NCBI RefSeq assembly: GCF_019634775.1
Contig: NZ_JAHCAS010000002.1
Span: 124,001-188,000 of the forward strand
Length of the DNA stretch: 64,000 nucleotides
Source of the DNA: Dokdonella sp.
GTDB lineage: Bacteria > Pseudomonadota > Gammaproteobacteria > Xanthomonadales > Rhodanobacteraceae
Direction of reading: 5' to 3'
Part shown: positions 1 through 12,500 of the stretch, piece after piece
Numbering within the stretch: the stretch's first letter is position 1
Layout of the letters: every line of letters starts with the position of its first letter
Notes under the pieces: generated by a model
Seen by the model: only the letters and a program-made list of their open reading frames with translations
Told to the model about the DNA's origin: nothing
The model's database searches: none
Position numbers and translations under genes: made by a program

Positions 1-2
1 AG

Positions 3-677
3 CCATGGCCAGGGTTCCTGCTCTCGGCCGTCGGCCTGTTCGGTTACCACGCGCTGTACTTCATCGCCTTTCGCCATGCGCCGGCGATCGAGGCGAACCT
101 GGTCAACTATCTGTGGCCTCTGCTCATCGTCGTGTTCGCCGCATTCGTGCCCGGCGTCGGCCTGCGCGTCGGCCAGCTCGTCGGCACGCTCGTGGCACTC
201 GCCGGGGTCGTCGTCATGCTCACCCGTGGGCGCGCGCTCGAGATGGATCCGGCACATGTCCGGGGCTATGCCGCTGCAGCGATGGCTGCGCTGACCTGGG
301 CCGCGTACTCGGTGTCGAACCGCCGCTTCGCCGAGGTGCCGAGTGCAGCGATCGCAGGCCCGTGCCTCGTCGTCAGCATGCTCGCGGCAATCGTGCATCT
401 GGCCAGTGAGCGCACTGTGGCGCCAGGCGCGCTGCAGTGGGTTGTGCTCGTGCTGATGGGCATCGGCCCGACCGGCATTGCCTTTCGTCTGTGGGATGGG
501 GGCACCAAGCGCGGCGACCTCGCCTTGCTCGGCACGCTGTCGTACGCCGCCCCCGTGCTTTCGACCGGCTTCCTGCTCGCCAGTGGTCGTGTCGATGCAC
601 ATCCGACCCAGGCGATTGCGCTGGCCCTGCTGCTGCTCGGTGCCTGGATCAGCGTGCGTGCATCGCGGGCGAGGTAG
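3..677 (+). CDS. DMT-superfamily (EamA) transporter, 5'-truncated by window edge
   Basis: The reading frame is open from base 3, so the start codon lies outside the window. The visible 224 residues are strongly hydrophobic, with about seven membrane segments. Residues near the window edge read FRHAPAIEANLVNYLWPLL, typical of EamA repeats in DMT exporters of the YddG/RhaT type. These inner-membrane proteins export amino acids or other small metabolites. The substrate cannot be told from sequence. The protein ends in a short basic tail (SVRASRAR). The next gene is convergent, so this is the last gene of whatever unit it belongs to. Confidence is high for the family and low for the substrate. 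Confidence 0.85.
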   Translation, partial: PWPGFLLSAVGLFGYHALYFIAFRHAPAIEANLVNYLWPLLIVVFAAFVPGVGLRVGQLVGTLVALAGVVVMLTRGRALEMDPAHVRGYAAAAMAALTWAAYSVSNRRFAEVPSAAIAGPCLVVSMLAAIVHLASERTVAPGALQWVVLVLMGIGPTGIAFRLWDGGTKRGDLALLGTLSYAAPVLSTGFLLASGRVDAHPTQAIALALLLLGAWISVRASRAR

Positions 678-696
678 GGCGGGCGGCGGACCTGCC

Positions 697-763
697 GCAG
701 GAGCCCCCGCAGGAGCCCCTTCAGGGGCGATGCTCTTTACACATCGCCACACCCGTCGCCCGT
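697..763. repeat. degenerate REP-like sequence
   Basis: The gap between two convergent genes holds a doubled GCAGGAGCC(C) motif followed by CTTCAGGGGCGATGC and ACACATCGCC. It shares the AGGAGC...CTTCAGG...GATGCTC wording of the clearer palindromes near 6.2, 10.8 and 55.7 kb, and is probably a decayed member. Confidence 0.4.
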
Positions 764-805
764 GAACCGGCTACGGAGAATGGCACCGGTATCATGCGTG
801 CATCC

Positions 806-1111
806 TCAACCCTGCGGCGGATGCGCCTTGCGCGTGGCCTCGAACGCGGCGAGTTGCTCCGGAGTCGCCTCGCGCTGGTGACGGGCCTTCCATTGCGCGA
901 ACGGTTCGCCATAGATTCGCTCGCGCGCGGTGTCCTTGTCGATCACGAGGCCGTGTTCCGCGGCGGCCTCGCGGTACCAGTCTGCCAGGCAGTTGCGGCA
1001 GAAGCCGGCGAGGATCATCAAGTCGATGTTCTGCACATCGCTTCGTCGGTCGAGGTGGGCGAGCAGGCGGCGGAATGCGGCGGCTTCGGCTTCGATGGTC
1101 GGGTCGGACAT
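806..1111 (-). CDS. DUF1244 family protein
   Basis: Small soluble protein of 101 residues. The core [20 protein letters not shown] and the tail motif [20 protein letters not shown] are characteristic of DUF1244, a widespread proteobacterial family of unknown function; the CRNC pair of cysteines is conserved in it. I chose the ATG whose complement is at 1109-1111 because an AAGGAG ribosome site lies just upstream; a longer in-frame extension exists but does not look like protein. It is divergent from folD with a 170-bp gap that would hold both promoters. Confidence 0.9.
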   Translation of the reverse strand: MSDPTIEAEAAAFRRLLAHLDRRSDVQNIDLMILAGFCRNCLADWYREAAAEHGLVIDKDTARERIYGEPFAQWKARHQREATPEQLAAFEATRKAHPPQG

Positions 1112-1281
1112 CCGGGATTCTCCTTGGGGGAAGGTCAGCGAAGCCGGGATGTCCCGGTGGACCCCGTCGTCGAGCGGCAAGACGTTGGGGCCATCCGGTG
1201 CAGGATCAATCAGGACACGCCGGGTCGTTTGAGGGTTGCGCGGCGAGCATGGATAATCCGCGCTTTCCTGCGGGACTCCCG

Positions 1282-2136
1282 ATGAGCGCACGCATCCTCG
1301 ACGGCAAGCGCATCGCCGACGAACTGCTCGATCGCTTGCGCATGCGCGTGGCGGCGCGGGTCGGTGCCGGCAAGGCGCGGCCCGGGCTCGCCGTGATCCT
1401 CGTCGGCGACGAGGCAGCCTCGGCGGTCTATGTGCGCAACAAGCGGCGCGCCTGCCGCCACGTCGGCTTCGAATCCTTCGACTTCGATCTGCCTGCCGCG
1501 ACCACCGATGCCGAACTGACCGCCCTGGTCGAGCGCCTCAATGCCGATCCGCGCGTGCATGGGATCCTGGTGCAACTGCCGCTGCCGGCCCATGTCGATG
1601 CTGGTGCGTTGATCAACCGGATCGATCCACGCAAGGATGTCGACGGCTTCCAGGCCGAGAACGTCGGCCGGCTCGTGCTGCGCCAGCGTGGCCTGCGGCC
1701 GTGCACCTCGAAGGGCGTGATGACACTGCTTGCCAACACCGACCGCCCGGTGCGTGGGCGGCATGCAGTCGTCGTCGGCGTGTCGAACCATGTCGGCCGC
1801 CCCCTCGTGCTCGAACTGCTGCTCGCCGGCTGCACGACCACGGTTTGCCACCGCTTCACCGAAGACCTCGACAACCAGGTCGCGCAAGGCGAGATCGTCG
1901 TGGTCGCCGCCGGCAAGCCGGGCCTGGTCAAGGGCGAATGGATCAAGCCGGGCGCGGTCGTGGTCGATGTCGGCATCAACCGCCTCGACGACGGCCGCCT
2001 GGTCGGTGACGTCGAGTTCGCAGCGGCGGCCGCACGCGCCTCGTGGATCACGCCGGTCCCGGGTGGTGTCGGTCCGATGACCGTGGCCACGCTGATGGAA
2101 AACACGCTCGAGGCGGCCGAGACCTTCTTCGATTGA
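1282..2136 (+). CDS. folD: bifunctional methylenetetrahydrofolate dehydrogenase/cyclohydrolase FolD
   Basis: Predicted 284-residue cytosolic enzyme that interconverts 5,10-methylene-THF, methenyl-THF and 10-formyl-THF with NADP, feeding purine and formyl-Met synthesis. The sequence shows the [13 protein letters not shown] catalytic segment, GILVQLPLP, the KDVDGF turn, PCTSKGVM, the Rossmann segment [13 protein letters not shown], and [18 protein letters not shown] near the C-terminus. Length is normal for the family. The ATG giving MSARILDGK matches usual FolD starts; an in-frame ATG at 1249 would add 11 residues and has no better ribosome site. The guaB-guaA pair just downstream fits a shared purine theme, although the gap to guaB contains its own promoter-like element. 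Confidence 0.95.
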   Translation: MSARILDGKRIADELLDRLRMRVAARVGAGKARPGLAVILVGDEAASAVYVRNKRRACRHVGFESFDFDLPAATTDAELTALVERLNADPRVHGILVQLPLPAHVDAGALINRIDPRKDVDGFQAENVGRLVLRQRGLRPCTSKGVMTLLANTDRPVRGRHAVVVGVSNHVGRPLVLELLLAGCTTTVCHRFTEDLDNQVAQGEIVVVAAGKPGLVKGEWIKPGAVVVDVGINRLDDGRLVGDVEFAAAAARASWITPVPGGVGPMTVATLMENTLEAAETFFD

Positions 2137-3672
<1,536 letters not shown>

Positions 3673-3715
3673 GCCGGCACATCGACGTGCGCCGCCACAC
3701 GGGAGTTCCGAGCGC

Positions 3716-5281
<1,566 letters not shown>

Positions 5282-5297
5282 TGGGGTTCTGCATTGG

Positions 5298-6113
5298 TCA
5301 ACCGAGCCGCGGCCATTCCGCCGCGTCGATGACTTCGTGGTAGGCATGCCAGGCCGAGTAGGCGAGCCAAGGCATGGCGAGGCCGAGGCCGATGAAGCCG
5401 GCAGCGATGCCGAGCGCGGTGATGGCGACGATGAGGAAGGCCCATAGCGCCATCACCGGCAGGTTGCGCGCGACCGCGTTCACGCTGGATACGGCAGCGG
5501 TGATCATGTCGACGTCGCGGTCGGCGATCATCGGCAGCGAGAACGCGGCCACGGCGAAGGTCAGCGCGGCGAACACACCGCCGACGGCGCTGCCGATGGC
5601 GAGGTATTCGAGCAGGGCGGTGGTGTCGCCTTCCATCGCCGGCCACAGCGCGGTGATGATCATGCCGGCGCGTGACCAGACCAGGATGATGACGCCCTGG
5701 GCCAGCGCGAACACGGCGGCCTGGCCGGCGACGCGGCGGGCGAGCACGAAGGAATCGGCCAGGCGCGGCGTCTGTCCACGCTCGAGCGCGCGGCTGACGC
5801 AGTAGAGGCCGACCGCAATCAGCGGCGCGACGAAGACGAAACCCGACAGCAGGGTGGCGAGCAGGGCGAAGCGTCCGAGCTTCCACGCCAGCATCGAGAT
5901 TGCCGCACTGGCGACGACGATGACGCCGCCGAACAGCGCACTCAGCGCGGGTGCGCGACGCAAATCGTTCCAGCCGAGGCGCAGCCAGCGCAGCGGTGCC
6001 GACCAGCCCGGATGCGAGCACGGCACGACGAAGGGGCGTGACGCGGCTTGCGTTGCTTCATCACCGGTAGGCTGCGTGGGCTGCTCGGAATCGCTCATGG
6101 AATCTCGCTGCAT
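5298..6113 (-). CDS. DUF2189 integral membrane protein
   Basis: A 271-residue protein with a hydrophilic N-terminus of about 40 residues and roughly six membrane segments. The phrase WLRLGWNDLRRAPALS followed by FVFVAPLIAVGLYCVSRALE identifies the DUF2189 family (proteobacterial inner-membrane proteins, function unknown). Among three in-frame ATGs I prefer the one at 6113 because GGGAG lies seven bases upstream; starting five codons later (6098) is also possible. No operon partner; guaA is convergent and a REP pair lies upstream. Confidence 0.85.
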   Translation of the reverse strand: MQRDSMSDSEQPTQPTGDEATQAASRPFVVPCSHPGWSAPLRWLRLGWNDLRRAPALSALFGGVIVVASAAISMLAWKLGRFALLATLLSGFVFVAPLIAVGLYCVSRALERGQTPRLADSFVLARRVAGQAAVFALAQGVIILVWSRAGMIITALWPAMEGDTTALLEYLAIGSAVGGVFAALTFAVAAFSLPMIADRDVDMITAAVSSVNAVARNLPVMALWAFLIVAITALGIAAGFIGLGLAMPWLAYSAWHAYHEVIDAAEWPRLG

Positions 6114-6144
6114 GCGTTCACTCCCGGGTTTCTCCAATCGCGGC

Positions 6145-6226
6145 TGTAGGAACCGCCTTCAGGCGTGCTGCTCTCTCTGTGGGGGCTTGTTCAGAAGGAG
6201 CATCGCGGCTGAAGCCGCTTCCTACA
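6145..6226. repeat. REP pair, GTAG type, inverted
   Basis: Two imperfect palindromes face each other: TGTAGGAACCGCCTTCAGGC at the left and GGCTGAAGCCGCTTCCTACA at the right, separated by about 40 bp that includes AGGAGCATCGC. The outward GTAG ends, internal small palindromes and tail-to-tail pairing are the marks of REP/BIME elements moved by RAYT transposases, common in this order. It sits between the divergent start of the DUF2189 gene and the end of the DUF3228 gene. Confidence 0.75.
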
Positions 6227-6239
6227 AGGGTGTGACTTG

Positions 6240-6797
6240 CTACGGACGCCAGTTCGCATGGTTTTCCCAGTACGCGACACTGCGGTGGTAGGCCTCGCGG
6301 TCGAGCGGCACTCCGGAACCGCCTTCGTCAACGCCGAGCGCGTTGCGCATCATCGTGATCGGCGCCATCGGGATCTCCTCCGGTTCTGCCGTGTACAGGC
6401 AACCGACGATGCCCCAGTCGGCTTCGATCGGCGCGCCTTCCTTCGCCAGTTGTTCGCGGCTGTAGAGGATCACGACCAGCCAGTCCGCGATCGGCGCCTC
6501 GACGCCTTCGAACCAACGCACGAGCACCGGCAGTTCGTCCTTCGTGCGCGCCTCGTAGGCCGAGCGCAGCAAAGGGCGGTTGACCTCGGTGATCGGTACG
6601 GTCAGGCAGCGCGTCGAGGTCCAGTTGCGGTGTACGTGCAGCTTGCAGAACGGCGCATAGCCGTCGAGCACCTTGTGTGGCGCTTCGTCATTGAGCCGAC
6701 GCTCGAACTCGGCCGGGGTGCAGTCCTGGATCGTGTTGCGGCGGGGCTCGCGTGGGAACAGGCGGGCGAGGGCGAAGGGGGTGAGGACGATCGACAC
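6240..6797 (-). CDS. DUF3228 family protein
   Basis: Predicted 185-residue soluble protein. The run VLDGYAPFCKLHVHRNWTS, then TVPIT, LVRWFEGVEAPIADWL and DWGIVGCLYTAEPEE and IPMAPITMMRNALG are highly conserved in the DUF3228 family as I know it; no function is established. The start is GTG without a strong ribosome site. tRNA-Pro and its terminator lie just upstream on the same strand, so it probably has a separate promoter, or is reached by read-through. Confidence 0.8.
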   Translation of the reverse strand: MSIVLTPFALARLFPREPRRNTIQDCTPAEFERRLNDEAPHKVLDGYAPFCKLHVHRNWTSTRCLTVPITEVNRPLLRSAYEARTKDELPVLVRWFEGVEAPIADWLVVILYSREQLAKEGAPIEADWGIVGCLYTAEPEEIPMAPITMMRNALGVDEGGSGVPLDREAYHRSVAYWENHANWRP

Positions 6798-6871
6798 GGC
6801 GAAGGGGGCTGGAGTGGGCGAAAGCCAAACCTAGCACGGCCGCCGGGCCGGCCGGATCGCGCGGCGCAAAC

Positions 6872-6896
6872 GAAAAACCCGGCGCGTGGCCGGGTT
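6872..6896 (-). terminator. intrinsic terminator of tRNA-Pro
   Basis: On the minus strand a perfect 8-bp stem AACCCGGC/GCCGGGTT with a 5-base loop runs directly into a T-rich stretch (five further T). It begins 22 bp after the CCA end of the tRNA. Confidence 0.85.
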
Positions 6897-6918
6897 GCGT
6901 GCGGAGTACCGCAGGATT

Positions 6919-6995
<77 letters not shown>

Positions 6996-7147
6996 ACATG
7001 GATCCCGCCAAGGCGGGGCGCGCATGATAGTGGCCGCGTCGCGGCGATGCAATGGCGGCTGCGGGCGGCTCGGTTCGGTCTGCTAACCTATGCGCCTTTT
7101 TCACGGCCCCGCATGGTGCCGATACGCCGGTTTTTCCGAGGATTCCG

Positions 7148-8527
7148 ATGGCCCTGACGCCTGCCCGCACGCCACCCGGCGTGCTCGAACTGCTGCCGCT
7201 CGACCAGATCGCCTTCCAGGGCATGCTCGACACGATCCGCGGCAACTTCGAGCGCTTCGGTTTCCTGCCGATCGAGACGCCGGTGATGGAATTCGCCGAC
7301 GTGCTGCTGACCAAGTCCGGCGGCGAGACCGAGCGCCAGGTCTATTTCGTGCAGTCGACCGGCGCGCTGGAGCGGGGCGAGAAGCCGGAACTGGCGCTGC
7401 GCTTCGACCTGACCGTGCCGCTTGCGCGCTACGTTGCCGAGCACGAACACGATCTCGGCTTTCCGTTCCGTCGCTACCAGATGCAGCGCGTCTACCGCGG
7501 CGAGCGCGCGCAGCGCGGGCGCTTCCGCGAGTTCTACCAGTGCGACATCGACGTGATCGGCAAGGATGCGCTCTCCGTGCGCTACGACGCCGAACTGCCG
7601 GCGACGATCTACTCGGTGTTCCGCGATCTCGCGATCGGGCCGTTCACCATCCAGCTCAACAACCGCCGCCTGATGCGCGGCTGGTTCGAGGGGCTCGGCA
7701 TCGCCGAGGGCGAGCGCCAGATGACCGTGCTGCGCGAGGTCGACAAGCTCGACAAGCGCGGCACCGATGCCGTGCGGCAGACGCTCGAGAGCGAGTTCGG
7801 CCTCGGCGCCGACGTGGTCGCGAAGATCCTCGCCTTCGTGCAGGTGCGCTCGACCTCGCTGACCGACGCGCACGCGCAGCTCGATGCGCTTGGTTCCGGC
7901 AGCGAGACCTTCGAGCAGGGCCGTGCGGAACTGCGCGAGGTGCTCGACCTGGTCAAGGCCTTCGGCGTGCCGGAGACGCATTTCGCGCTGAACCTGTCGA
8001 TCGCGCGTGGCCTCGACTACTACACCGGCACGGTTTACGAGACCACGCTGAACGATCATCCGCAGATCGGTTCGATCTGCTCGGGTGGCCGCTACGAGAA
8101 CCTCGCCGGCAACTACACGAAGTCGAAGCTTCCGGGCGTCGGCATCTCGATCGGCGCCACGCGCCTGTACTGGCAACTGCGCGAGGCCAAACTGATCGGC
8201 ACGGCGACCAGCACCGTGCAGGCGCTGGTCACGCAGATGGACGAGGCGCAGTTGCCGGCCTATCTCGCCTTGGCCTCCGAGCTGCGTTCGGCCGGCATCA
8301 ATACCGAAGTCGTCATGGAGCCGTCCAAGCTCGGCAAGCAGTTCAAGTACGCCGACCGCGCCGGCATCCGTTTCGTGCTCGTGCTCGGCGAGAACGAACT
8401 TGCCAGTGGTACGGTCACGGTCAAGGACCTGCGCCGCGAGGATCAGTTCGAAGTGCAGCGCGGTGAACTGGTGAAGACGCTGCGCGTCGAGCTCGAGCAG
8501 GCTGCGGTGATGCGGAGGCTGGCATGA
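7148..8527 (+). CDS. hisS: histidyl-tRNA synthetase
   Basis: Predicted 459-residue class II aminoacyl-tRNA synthetase charging tRNA-His. Motifs: [33 protein letters not shown] (motif 2 region), the HisA signature [16 protein letters not shown], and [13 protein letters not shown] (HisB), followed by an anticodon-binding domain from about residue 350. The intact HisA/HisB signatures argue for a true synthetase and against the paralogue HisZ, which fits the presence of a long-form HisG further along. I chose the ATG giving [12 protein letters not shown]; the frame is open upstream but that part covers the tRNA-Pro side leader. Its stop overlaps the start of the ammonia-lyase gene (ATGA). Confidence 0.95.
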   Translation: MALTPARTPPGVLELLPLDQIAFQGMLDTIRGNFERFGFLPIETPVMEFADVLLTKSGGETERQVYFVQSTGALERGEKPELALRFDLTVPLARYVAEHEHDLGFPFRRYQMQRVYRGERAQRGRFREFYQCDIDVIGKDALSVRYDAELPATIYSVFRDLAIGPFTIQLNNRRLMRGWFEGLGIAEGERQMTVLREVDKLDKRGTDAVRQTLESEFGLGADVVAKILAFVQVRSTSLTDAHAQLDALGSGSETFEQGRAELREVLDLVKAFGVPETHFALNLSIARGLDYYTGTVYETTLNDHPQIGSICSGGRYENLAGNYTKSKLPGVGISIGATRLYWQLREAKLIGTATSTVQALVTQMDEAQLPAYLALASELRSAGINTEVVMEPSKLGKQFKYADRAGIRFVLVLGENELASGTVTVKDLRREDQFEVQRGELVKTLRVELEQAAVMRRLA

Positions 8528-10419
8528 GCGTGGTCGTTCTCGATGGCGTGTCCCTGACCCGCGCTGCGCTCATCGACATTGCCGAGGGTGGCGCGCGTGT
8601 TGCCCTCGCGCCGGTGGCCCTCGAACGCGTGCAGCGTGCGGCGGAATTCCTTGCCGACAAGGTCAGTTGCGGCGAGCCGGTGTACGGCGTGACCACCGGC
8701 TTCGGCAGCAATGCCGACAAGCTGCTCGGCGCACATCGCGCGCGCGACGAGTTGCCGGGCGGCAATCCCGAACGGCACGACGGTAGCCTGCTCGAGGAAC
8801 TGCAGCGCAATCTCGTCATCACCCACGCGGTCTGCGTCGGCAAGCCGCTGGCACCCGAGGTCGTCCGCGCGATGCTGGCGATCCGCATCAATACGCTGCT
8901 GCGCGGCCATTCCGGCATCCGCGTGGCCACGCTCGAGGCGCTGGCGGAGTTGCTCAACCGCGGCATCGTGCCGGTCATCCCGGAGAAGGGCTCGGTCGGT
9001 GCCAGTGGCGATCTTGCGCCGTTGTCGCATCTGGCCATCGTCCTGCTCGGCGGTGGCGAGGCCTATTTCGAGGGCGACCGCATCGACGGCGCCGAGGCGC
9101 TGCGCCGTGCCGGACTCGCGCCCGTGCGTCTGTCGTTCAAGGAAGGCCTTGCGCTCAACAATGGCACCGCACAGATGCTGGCGACCGGCGTGCTCGCCCT
9201 GGCGCGCATCGAACGCTTGATTGCCACCGCCGACTTGGCCGCGGCGATGACGCTCGACGCCTTCGCCGGCCGCAGCGGCGCGCTGCGACCGGAAGTGCAC
9301 GAACTGCGCCCGCATCCAGGCCAGGTCGCCACATCGGCATCGGTGCGCGACCTGCTCGAGGATTCGACGCTGGTCGATATCGCCTACCACCTCGTGCCGC
9401 GCTTTCGCACGTGGACGGCCGAGGCCTGGCAGGAGGCCGAGGATCGCGCGCAACGTTTCGACATCGCCTGGGACTACGTGCCGCCGTCGCAGCGCCATGG
9501 TCGCGAGGCGTTCTACCAGCGTTTCCTGCCGTTCAAGGGCGGCAAGAAGCACCAACCACAGGATGCCTATTGCCTGCGTTGCATGCCGCAGGTGCATGGC
9601 GCCGTGCGCGATGCCTGGGCGCAGGCCTGTCGCGTCATCGACATCGAACTCAACGCAGTCACCGACAACCCACTGGTGTTTCCCGACGCGGAGAACCCGC
9701 GCTACATCGAGGACCAGGTCATCTCGGCCGGGCATTTCCACGGCATGCCGCTGGCACTGGTGATGAGCTACGTGAAGGCGGCGATTCCGGTGCTTGCCTC
9801 GATCTCCGAGCGGCGCCTGGCCAAGCTCGTCGATCCCTCAACCAATGACGGCCTGCCGGCCTTTCTGATCGGCAACGAGGACGGCACCGATTCCGGTTTC
9901 ATGATCGTGCAGTACACGGCGGCGGCGCTGGTCAACGATCTCGCCACGCGCGCGCATCCGGCCAGCGTGTATTCGATCCCGACCAGCGCGAACGCCGAGG
10001 ACCACGTGTCGATGGGCACGAACGAGGCGCGCCACGTGCTCGAGATGTGCGAGGACCTCGGCCACGTGCTTGCGCTTGAGCTCTACACCGCCGCACAGGC
10101 GCTGGAGTACCGTCAGGACATGCTCAATGCCGCGCGCCGCCTTGCCGCGCGTGGCGACCGTGCCGCGTTCGCCGCCAAGGTCGCCGGCGCGCCGACCGAG
10201 GACAGCCCGCAACGTGCACAGTTCGATGCCGAGGTGCAGGCGTTGATGCATGCGTTGGCCACCGCCGGGGATTTCCATGCCGGTCGCGCCGTGCGCCTCG
10301 CGCATGCACTGATCCGCGAACGCATTGCGTTCATGCCACGCGATCGTGCGATGGACAGTGACGTGCGCGGCATCTGCGAACTGGTCGCCTCGGGCGTACT
10401 CGCGGAGGTGATCCGATGA
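8524..10419 (+). CDS. hutH: histidine/aromatic amino acid ammonia-lyase, unusually long
   Basis: A 631-residue member of the MIO-dependent lyase family (histidine to urocanate, or phenylalanine/tyrosine to cinnamates). The prosthetic-group tripeptide is Ala160-Ser161-Gly162 within [14 protein letters not shown], with TTGFG upstream, [10 protein letters not shown], and [16 protein letters not shown] later. Typical HutH is about 510 residues. The excess lies in two insertions: a short one before [14 protein letters not shown], and about 60 residues between LLEDST and DAYCLRC containing [20 protein letters not shown]. By eye, the Ser-His pair that marks histidine-specific enzymes is not preserved near LLEELQ. 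No hutU, hutI or hutG is in the window, so the substrate is uncertain. Translationally coupled to hisS before it and to the Rieske gene after it. Confidence 0.8.
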   Translation: MSVVVLDGVSLTRAALIDIAEGGARVALAPVALERVQRAAEFLADKVSCGEPVYGVTTGFGSNADKLLGAHRARDELPGGNPERHDGSLLEELQRNLVITHAVCVGKPLAPEVVRAMLAIRINTLLRGHSGIRVATLEALAELLNRGIVPVIPEKGSVGASGDLAPLSHLAIVLLGGGEAYFEGDRIDGAEALRRAGLAPVRLSFKEGLALNNGTAQMLATGVLALARIERLIATADLAAAMTLDAFAGRSGALRPEVHELRPHPGQVATSASVRDLLEDSTLVDIAYHLVPRFRTWTAEAWQEAEDRAQRFDIAWDYVPPSQRHGREAFYQRFLPFKGGKKHQPQDAYCLRCMPQVHGAVRDAWAQACRVIDIELNAVTDNPLVFPDAENPRYIEDQVISAGHFHGMPLALVMSYVKAAIPVLASISERRLAKLVDPSTNDGLPAFLIGNEDGTDSGFMIVQYTAAALVNDLATRAHPASVYSIPTSANAEDHVSMGTNEARHVLEMCEDLGHVLALELYTAAQALEYRQDMLNAARRLAARGDRAAFAAKVAGAPTEDSPQRAQFDAEVQALMHALATAGDFHAGRAVRLAHALIRERIAFMPRDRAMDSDVRGICELVASGVLAEVIR

Positions 10420-10733
10420 GCGAGAACTGGGTGCGCATCTGCCATACCGCCGAATTGCTGCCCGGCGAGGTGCAGGTCGGCTGGGACGGCGACACCGCGA
10501 TCGCCGTGTTCAACATCGACGGTGAGCTGTACGCGATCGAGGATGTGTGTACGCACGATGGCGGCGAACTCGTCGGCGGCCCGATCATCGGCTACGAAGT
10601 CGAGTGCCTGCGCCACGGGGCGCGCTTCGACGTGCGCACCGGCGCGGCGACCTGTCCGCCCGCCTACGAGCCGACCGCCAAGTTCCCGGTCAAGGTTGAA
10701 GACGGCTGGGTGTATTCGCGCGACGATCGTTGA
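10416..10733 (+). CDS. Rieske [2Fe-2S] ferredoxin
   Basis: A 105-residue cytosolic electron-transfer protein. Both halves of the Rieske cluster site are present: CTHDGGEL (Cys-x-His) and CLRHGARFD (Cys-x-x-His), with GAATCPPAYEPTAKFPVKVEDG typical of ferredoxin subunits of ring-hydroxylating systems. No oxygenase or reductase subunit is adjacent; its ATG overlaps the stop of the ammonia-lyase gene (ATGA), so the three genes hisS, lyase and ferredoxin are likely one transcript. Its electron acceptor is unknown. Confidence 0.9.
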   Translation: MSENWVRICHTAELLPGEVQVGWDGDTAIAVFNIDGELYAIEDVCTHDGGELVGGPIIGYEVECLRHGARFDVRTGAATCPPAYEPTAKFPVKVEDGWVYSRDDR

Positions 10734-10754
10734 GCGCGCTGCAAAGAATGCCTC

Positions 10755-10833
10755 GCAGGAAGCGGCTTCAGCCGTGATGGTCTGGCTGTACAACGTCACA
10801 AGAAGGAGCATCGCGCCTGAAGGCGTTTCCTAC
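10755..10833. repeat. REP pair, inverted
   Basis: GCAGGAAGCGGCTTCAGCC and, about 30 bp on, the opposing GCGCCTGAAGGCGTTTCCTA arm followed by CA, with AGGAGCATCGC between. Same family as the 6.2-kb pair. It lies between convergent genes and its right edge touches the stop of hutD. Confidence 0.7.
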
Positions 10834-11468
10834 AGGGGCTTCGAGCCTGAGGCGTTGTCGATCAGCTTCACCAGCACGAGCTCACCCGCGCCGGTGAGCA
10901 CGCCGCGTGCATGCGCGGCGGTCGGTTCGAGGATCAGGCTGTCGTTGAGCGTGGCCTCTATCGAGGTGCCGTCCATCTGCAGCGTGGCGTGGCCGGCCAG
11001 CACGTGCACGAACCAGCACACGCCGGGTTCGCGAAACAGCAGCATCGAGCCGGTCAGCGGACGCGCGGCCACTTCGGCCGAGACTTCGCCGCGGCGGACC
11101 ATGACATTGAGGTCGCGCGTCGGCCCTGCCAGCAGGCGGCATTGCACCGCCTGTTCGCCGGCGAAACGCACGGCCTGGAGGCGACGGTCCATGCGCAGTG
11201 GAGAGGCTTCGTCGATGTCGAGTTCCATGCCGTTGCCGGCGAGCAGGACGAGGTCGCGGTCGATGCCGGGGAATGTCGAGAACGGGCCGTCGCACTCGAT
11301 CTCGGCGATGCTGATGCGCCAGCGGAACGCGCCGAGCCCGCCGTCGGTGTCGGCTGGTGGATCGCAGGCGAGTTCGGTGGTCCAGCCGCCGTCGTTCTTC
11401 CAGCGCGTACGCCGGTAGTCGGCTGCGTGCAAGCGACGCACGCCGGCTTCGGCGAAGGCGTCAACCAT
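10830..11468 (-). CDS. hutD: HutD/Ves family protein
   Basis: Predicted 212-residue cupin-like protein. TRWKNDGGWTTELACDP, FRWRISIAEIECDGPFS, FPGIDRDLVLLAGNGM and the late GELVLVKL identify the HutD/Ves family, which in pseudomonads is linked to histidine utilisation (proposed to limit overexpression of hut genes) and in enterics to cold response. The ATG at 11468 overlaps the stop of the upstream GNAT gene by 8 bases, indicating coupling. Its closeness, end to end, to the ammonia-lyase operon suggests a shared role in histidine metabolism, though it is on the opposite strand. Confidence 0.85.
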   Translation of the reverse strand: MVDAFAEAGVRRLHAADYRRTRWKNDGGWTTELACDPPADTDGGLGAFRWRISIAEIECDGPFSTFPGIDRDLVLLAGNGMELDIDEASPLRMDRRLQAVRFAGEQAVQCRLLAGPTRDLNVMVRRGEVSAEVAARPLTGSMLLFREPGVCWFVHVLAGHATLQMDGTSIEATLNDSLILEPTAAHARGVLTGAGELVLVKLIDNASGSKPL

Positions 11469-11985
11469 GTTCGTCCGGACGATGGTAGGTGTAGACCAGG
11501 GTGGCACTGCCGAGGAAATCGATCGTCGTCGATTGGCGTCCGCCGAGGCGGCGGGCGACCCGCTCGGAGGCGGAGTTCTCGATGCGGATCAGGCTGATCA
11601 CGCGCTCGGCACCGAGGCGCTGGAAGGCATAGGCGAGCACGGCCCGGGCCGCTTCCGTGGCAAGGCCCTGGTGGCGGAACTCCGGCCGCAGCATCCAGCC
11701 GATTTCGAGATCGGGCCAACCCTCCGGATTGTGCAGGCCGGCGCGGCCGACGAACTCGCCGGTTTCCTTGAGTTCGAGTGCCCACATGCCGTAACCGCGC
11801 AGCATCCAATGGCCCAGCAGCATCGCCATCGAACGCCACGCATTCATACGGTCGAGCGGCTGGCCGTCGCCGACGAAGCGCGTGGTGCCCTCGTCGGCAA
11901 GCATCGCCGCATAGGTTTCGAAGTGCTTGTCCGCCAGCGCGGTCAGGCGCAGCCGCTCGGTGATGATGACGGGAATCTCGAGCAT
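11461..11985 (-). CDS. GNAT acetyltransferase, RimJ/RimL type
   Basis: Predicted 174-residue acetyl-CoA-dependent N-acetyltransferase. The start ERLRLTALADKHFETYAAM, the EIGWMLRPEFRHQGLATEA acetyl-CoA loop (R-x-x-G-x-A) and the end SERVARRLGGR are the RimJ/RimL pattern. The acceptor is unknown. Middle gene of a minus-strand operon: SET protein stop 12 bp upstream, HutD start overlapping its own stop. Confidence 0.88.
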   Translation of the reverse strand: MLEIPVIITERLRLTALADKHFETYAAMLADEGTTRFVGDGQPLDRMNAWRSMAMLLGHWMLRGYGMWALELKETGEFVGRAGLHNPEGWPDLEIGWMLRPEFRHQGLATEAARAVLAYAFQRLGAERVISLIRIENSASERVARRLGGRQSTTIDFLGSATLVYTYHRPDEHG

Positions 11986-11997
11986 GTCGGGCGTGCC

Positions 11998-12459
11998 TCA
12001 GCCGAACAGTCCGAGCAGCGCCTGCGAGGACGCGCGGAGACTGTCGCTCCAGGAATAACCGACGATGCGCCCGCCGGTCGCGGAATCAAGGAAGGCCTCC
12101 ACCTGCCCGGGGCCGAGCAGGTGGCGGTAGTCGACGGTGACCTCGGTGCCGGCGACGAGGTCGCCGGCCGCAAAGACGAAGCCGAGATGCCAGAGCCCGG
12201 TCGGGGCGAAGGCATGGTTGACGTAACACTCGTCAGGCCAGTCCGGCGAGATGGTGTAGCGGTCTTCGAACCAGCGCACGCTGCTCGGCAGCAGGGCTGC
12301 CGCGTCGGGCATGGCTTCGATCTCGGCCAGGCTGAAGGTGCGCGGGATCGCATCCGGCGCGATCAGGATGCGACCACGGGCGATGTTTTCGTCGAGGAAC
12401 AGGCCCTTGCCAGCGCCTGCGATCGTCGACGGTCCGATGTGGTAGCGGGGAACGATCAA
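11998..12459 (-). CDS. SET-domain protein, possible lysine methyltransferase
   Basis: A 153-residue protein that is essentially one SET domain: AGAGKGLFLDENI (the G-x-G cofactor strand), DECYVNHAF (the NHS-like pseudoknot motif, here NHA), and EVTVDYRHLL. There is no pre-SET or post-SET cysteine cluster, unlike the second SET protein at 15.5 kb. Substrates of bacterial SET proteins of this size are unknown. First gene of the SET-GNAT-HutD operon. Confidence 0.8.
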   Translation of the reverse strand: MIVPRYHIGPSTIAGAGKGLFLDENIARGRILIAPDAIPRTFSLAEIEAMPDAAALLPSSVRWFEDRYTISPDWPDECYVNHAFAPTGLWHLGFVFAAGDLVAGTEVTVDYRHLLGPGQVEAFLDSATGGRIVGYSWSDSLRASSQALLGLFG

Positions 12460-12500
12460 GACGGCATCTGCGCACCGGCGGGGGCGCGCAGAGTCTAGCA

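Noticed and set aside
1196..1220. GGATCAATCAGGACAC as another end of the MITE-like repeat
   Set aside because: The match to the repeat ends is short and imperfect and there is no partner end or core near it.
8524..11468. A complete hut operon
   Set aside because: Only the lyase and HutD are present and they are convergent; no urocanase, imidazolonepropionase or formiminoglutamase gene is in the window.
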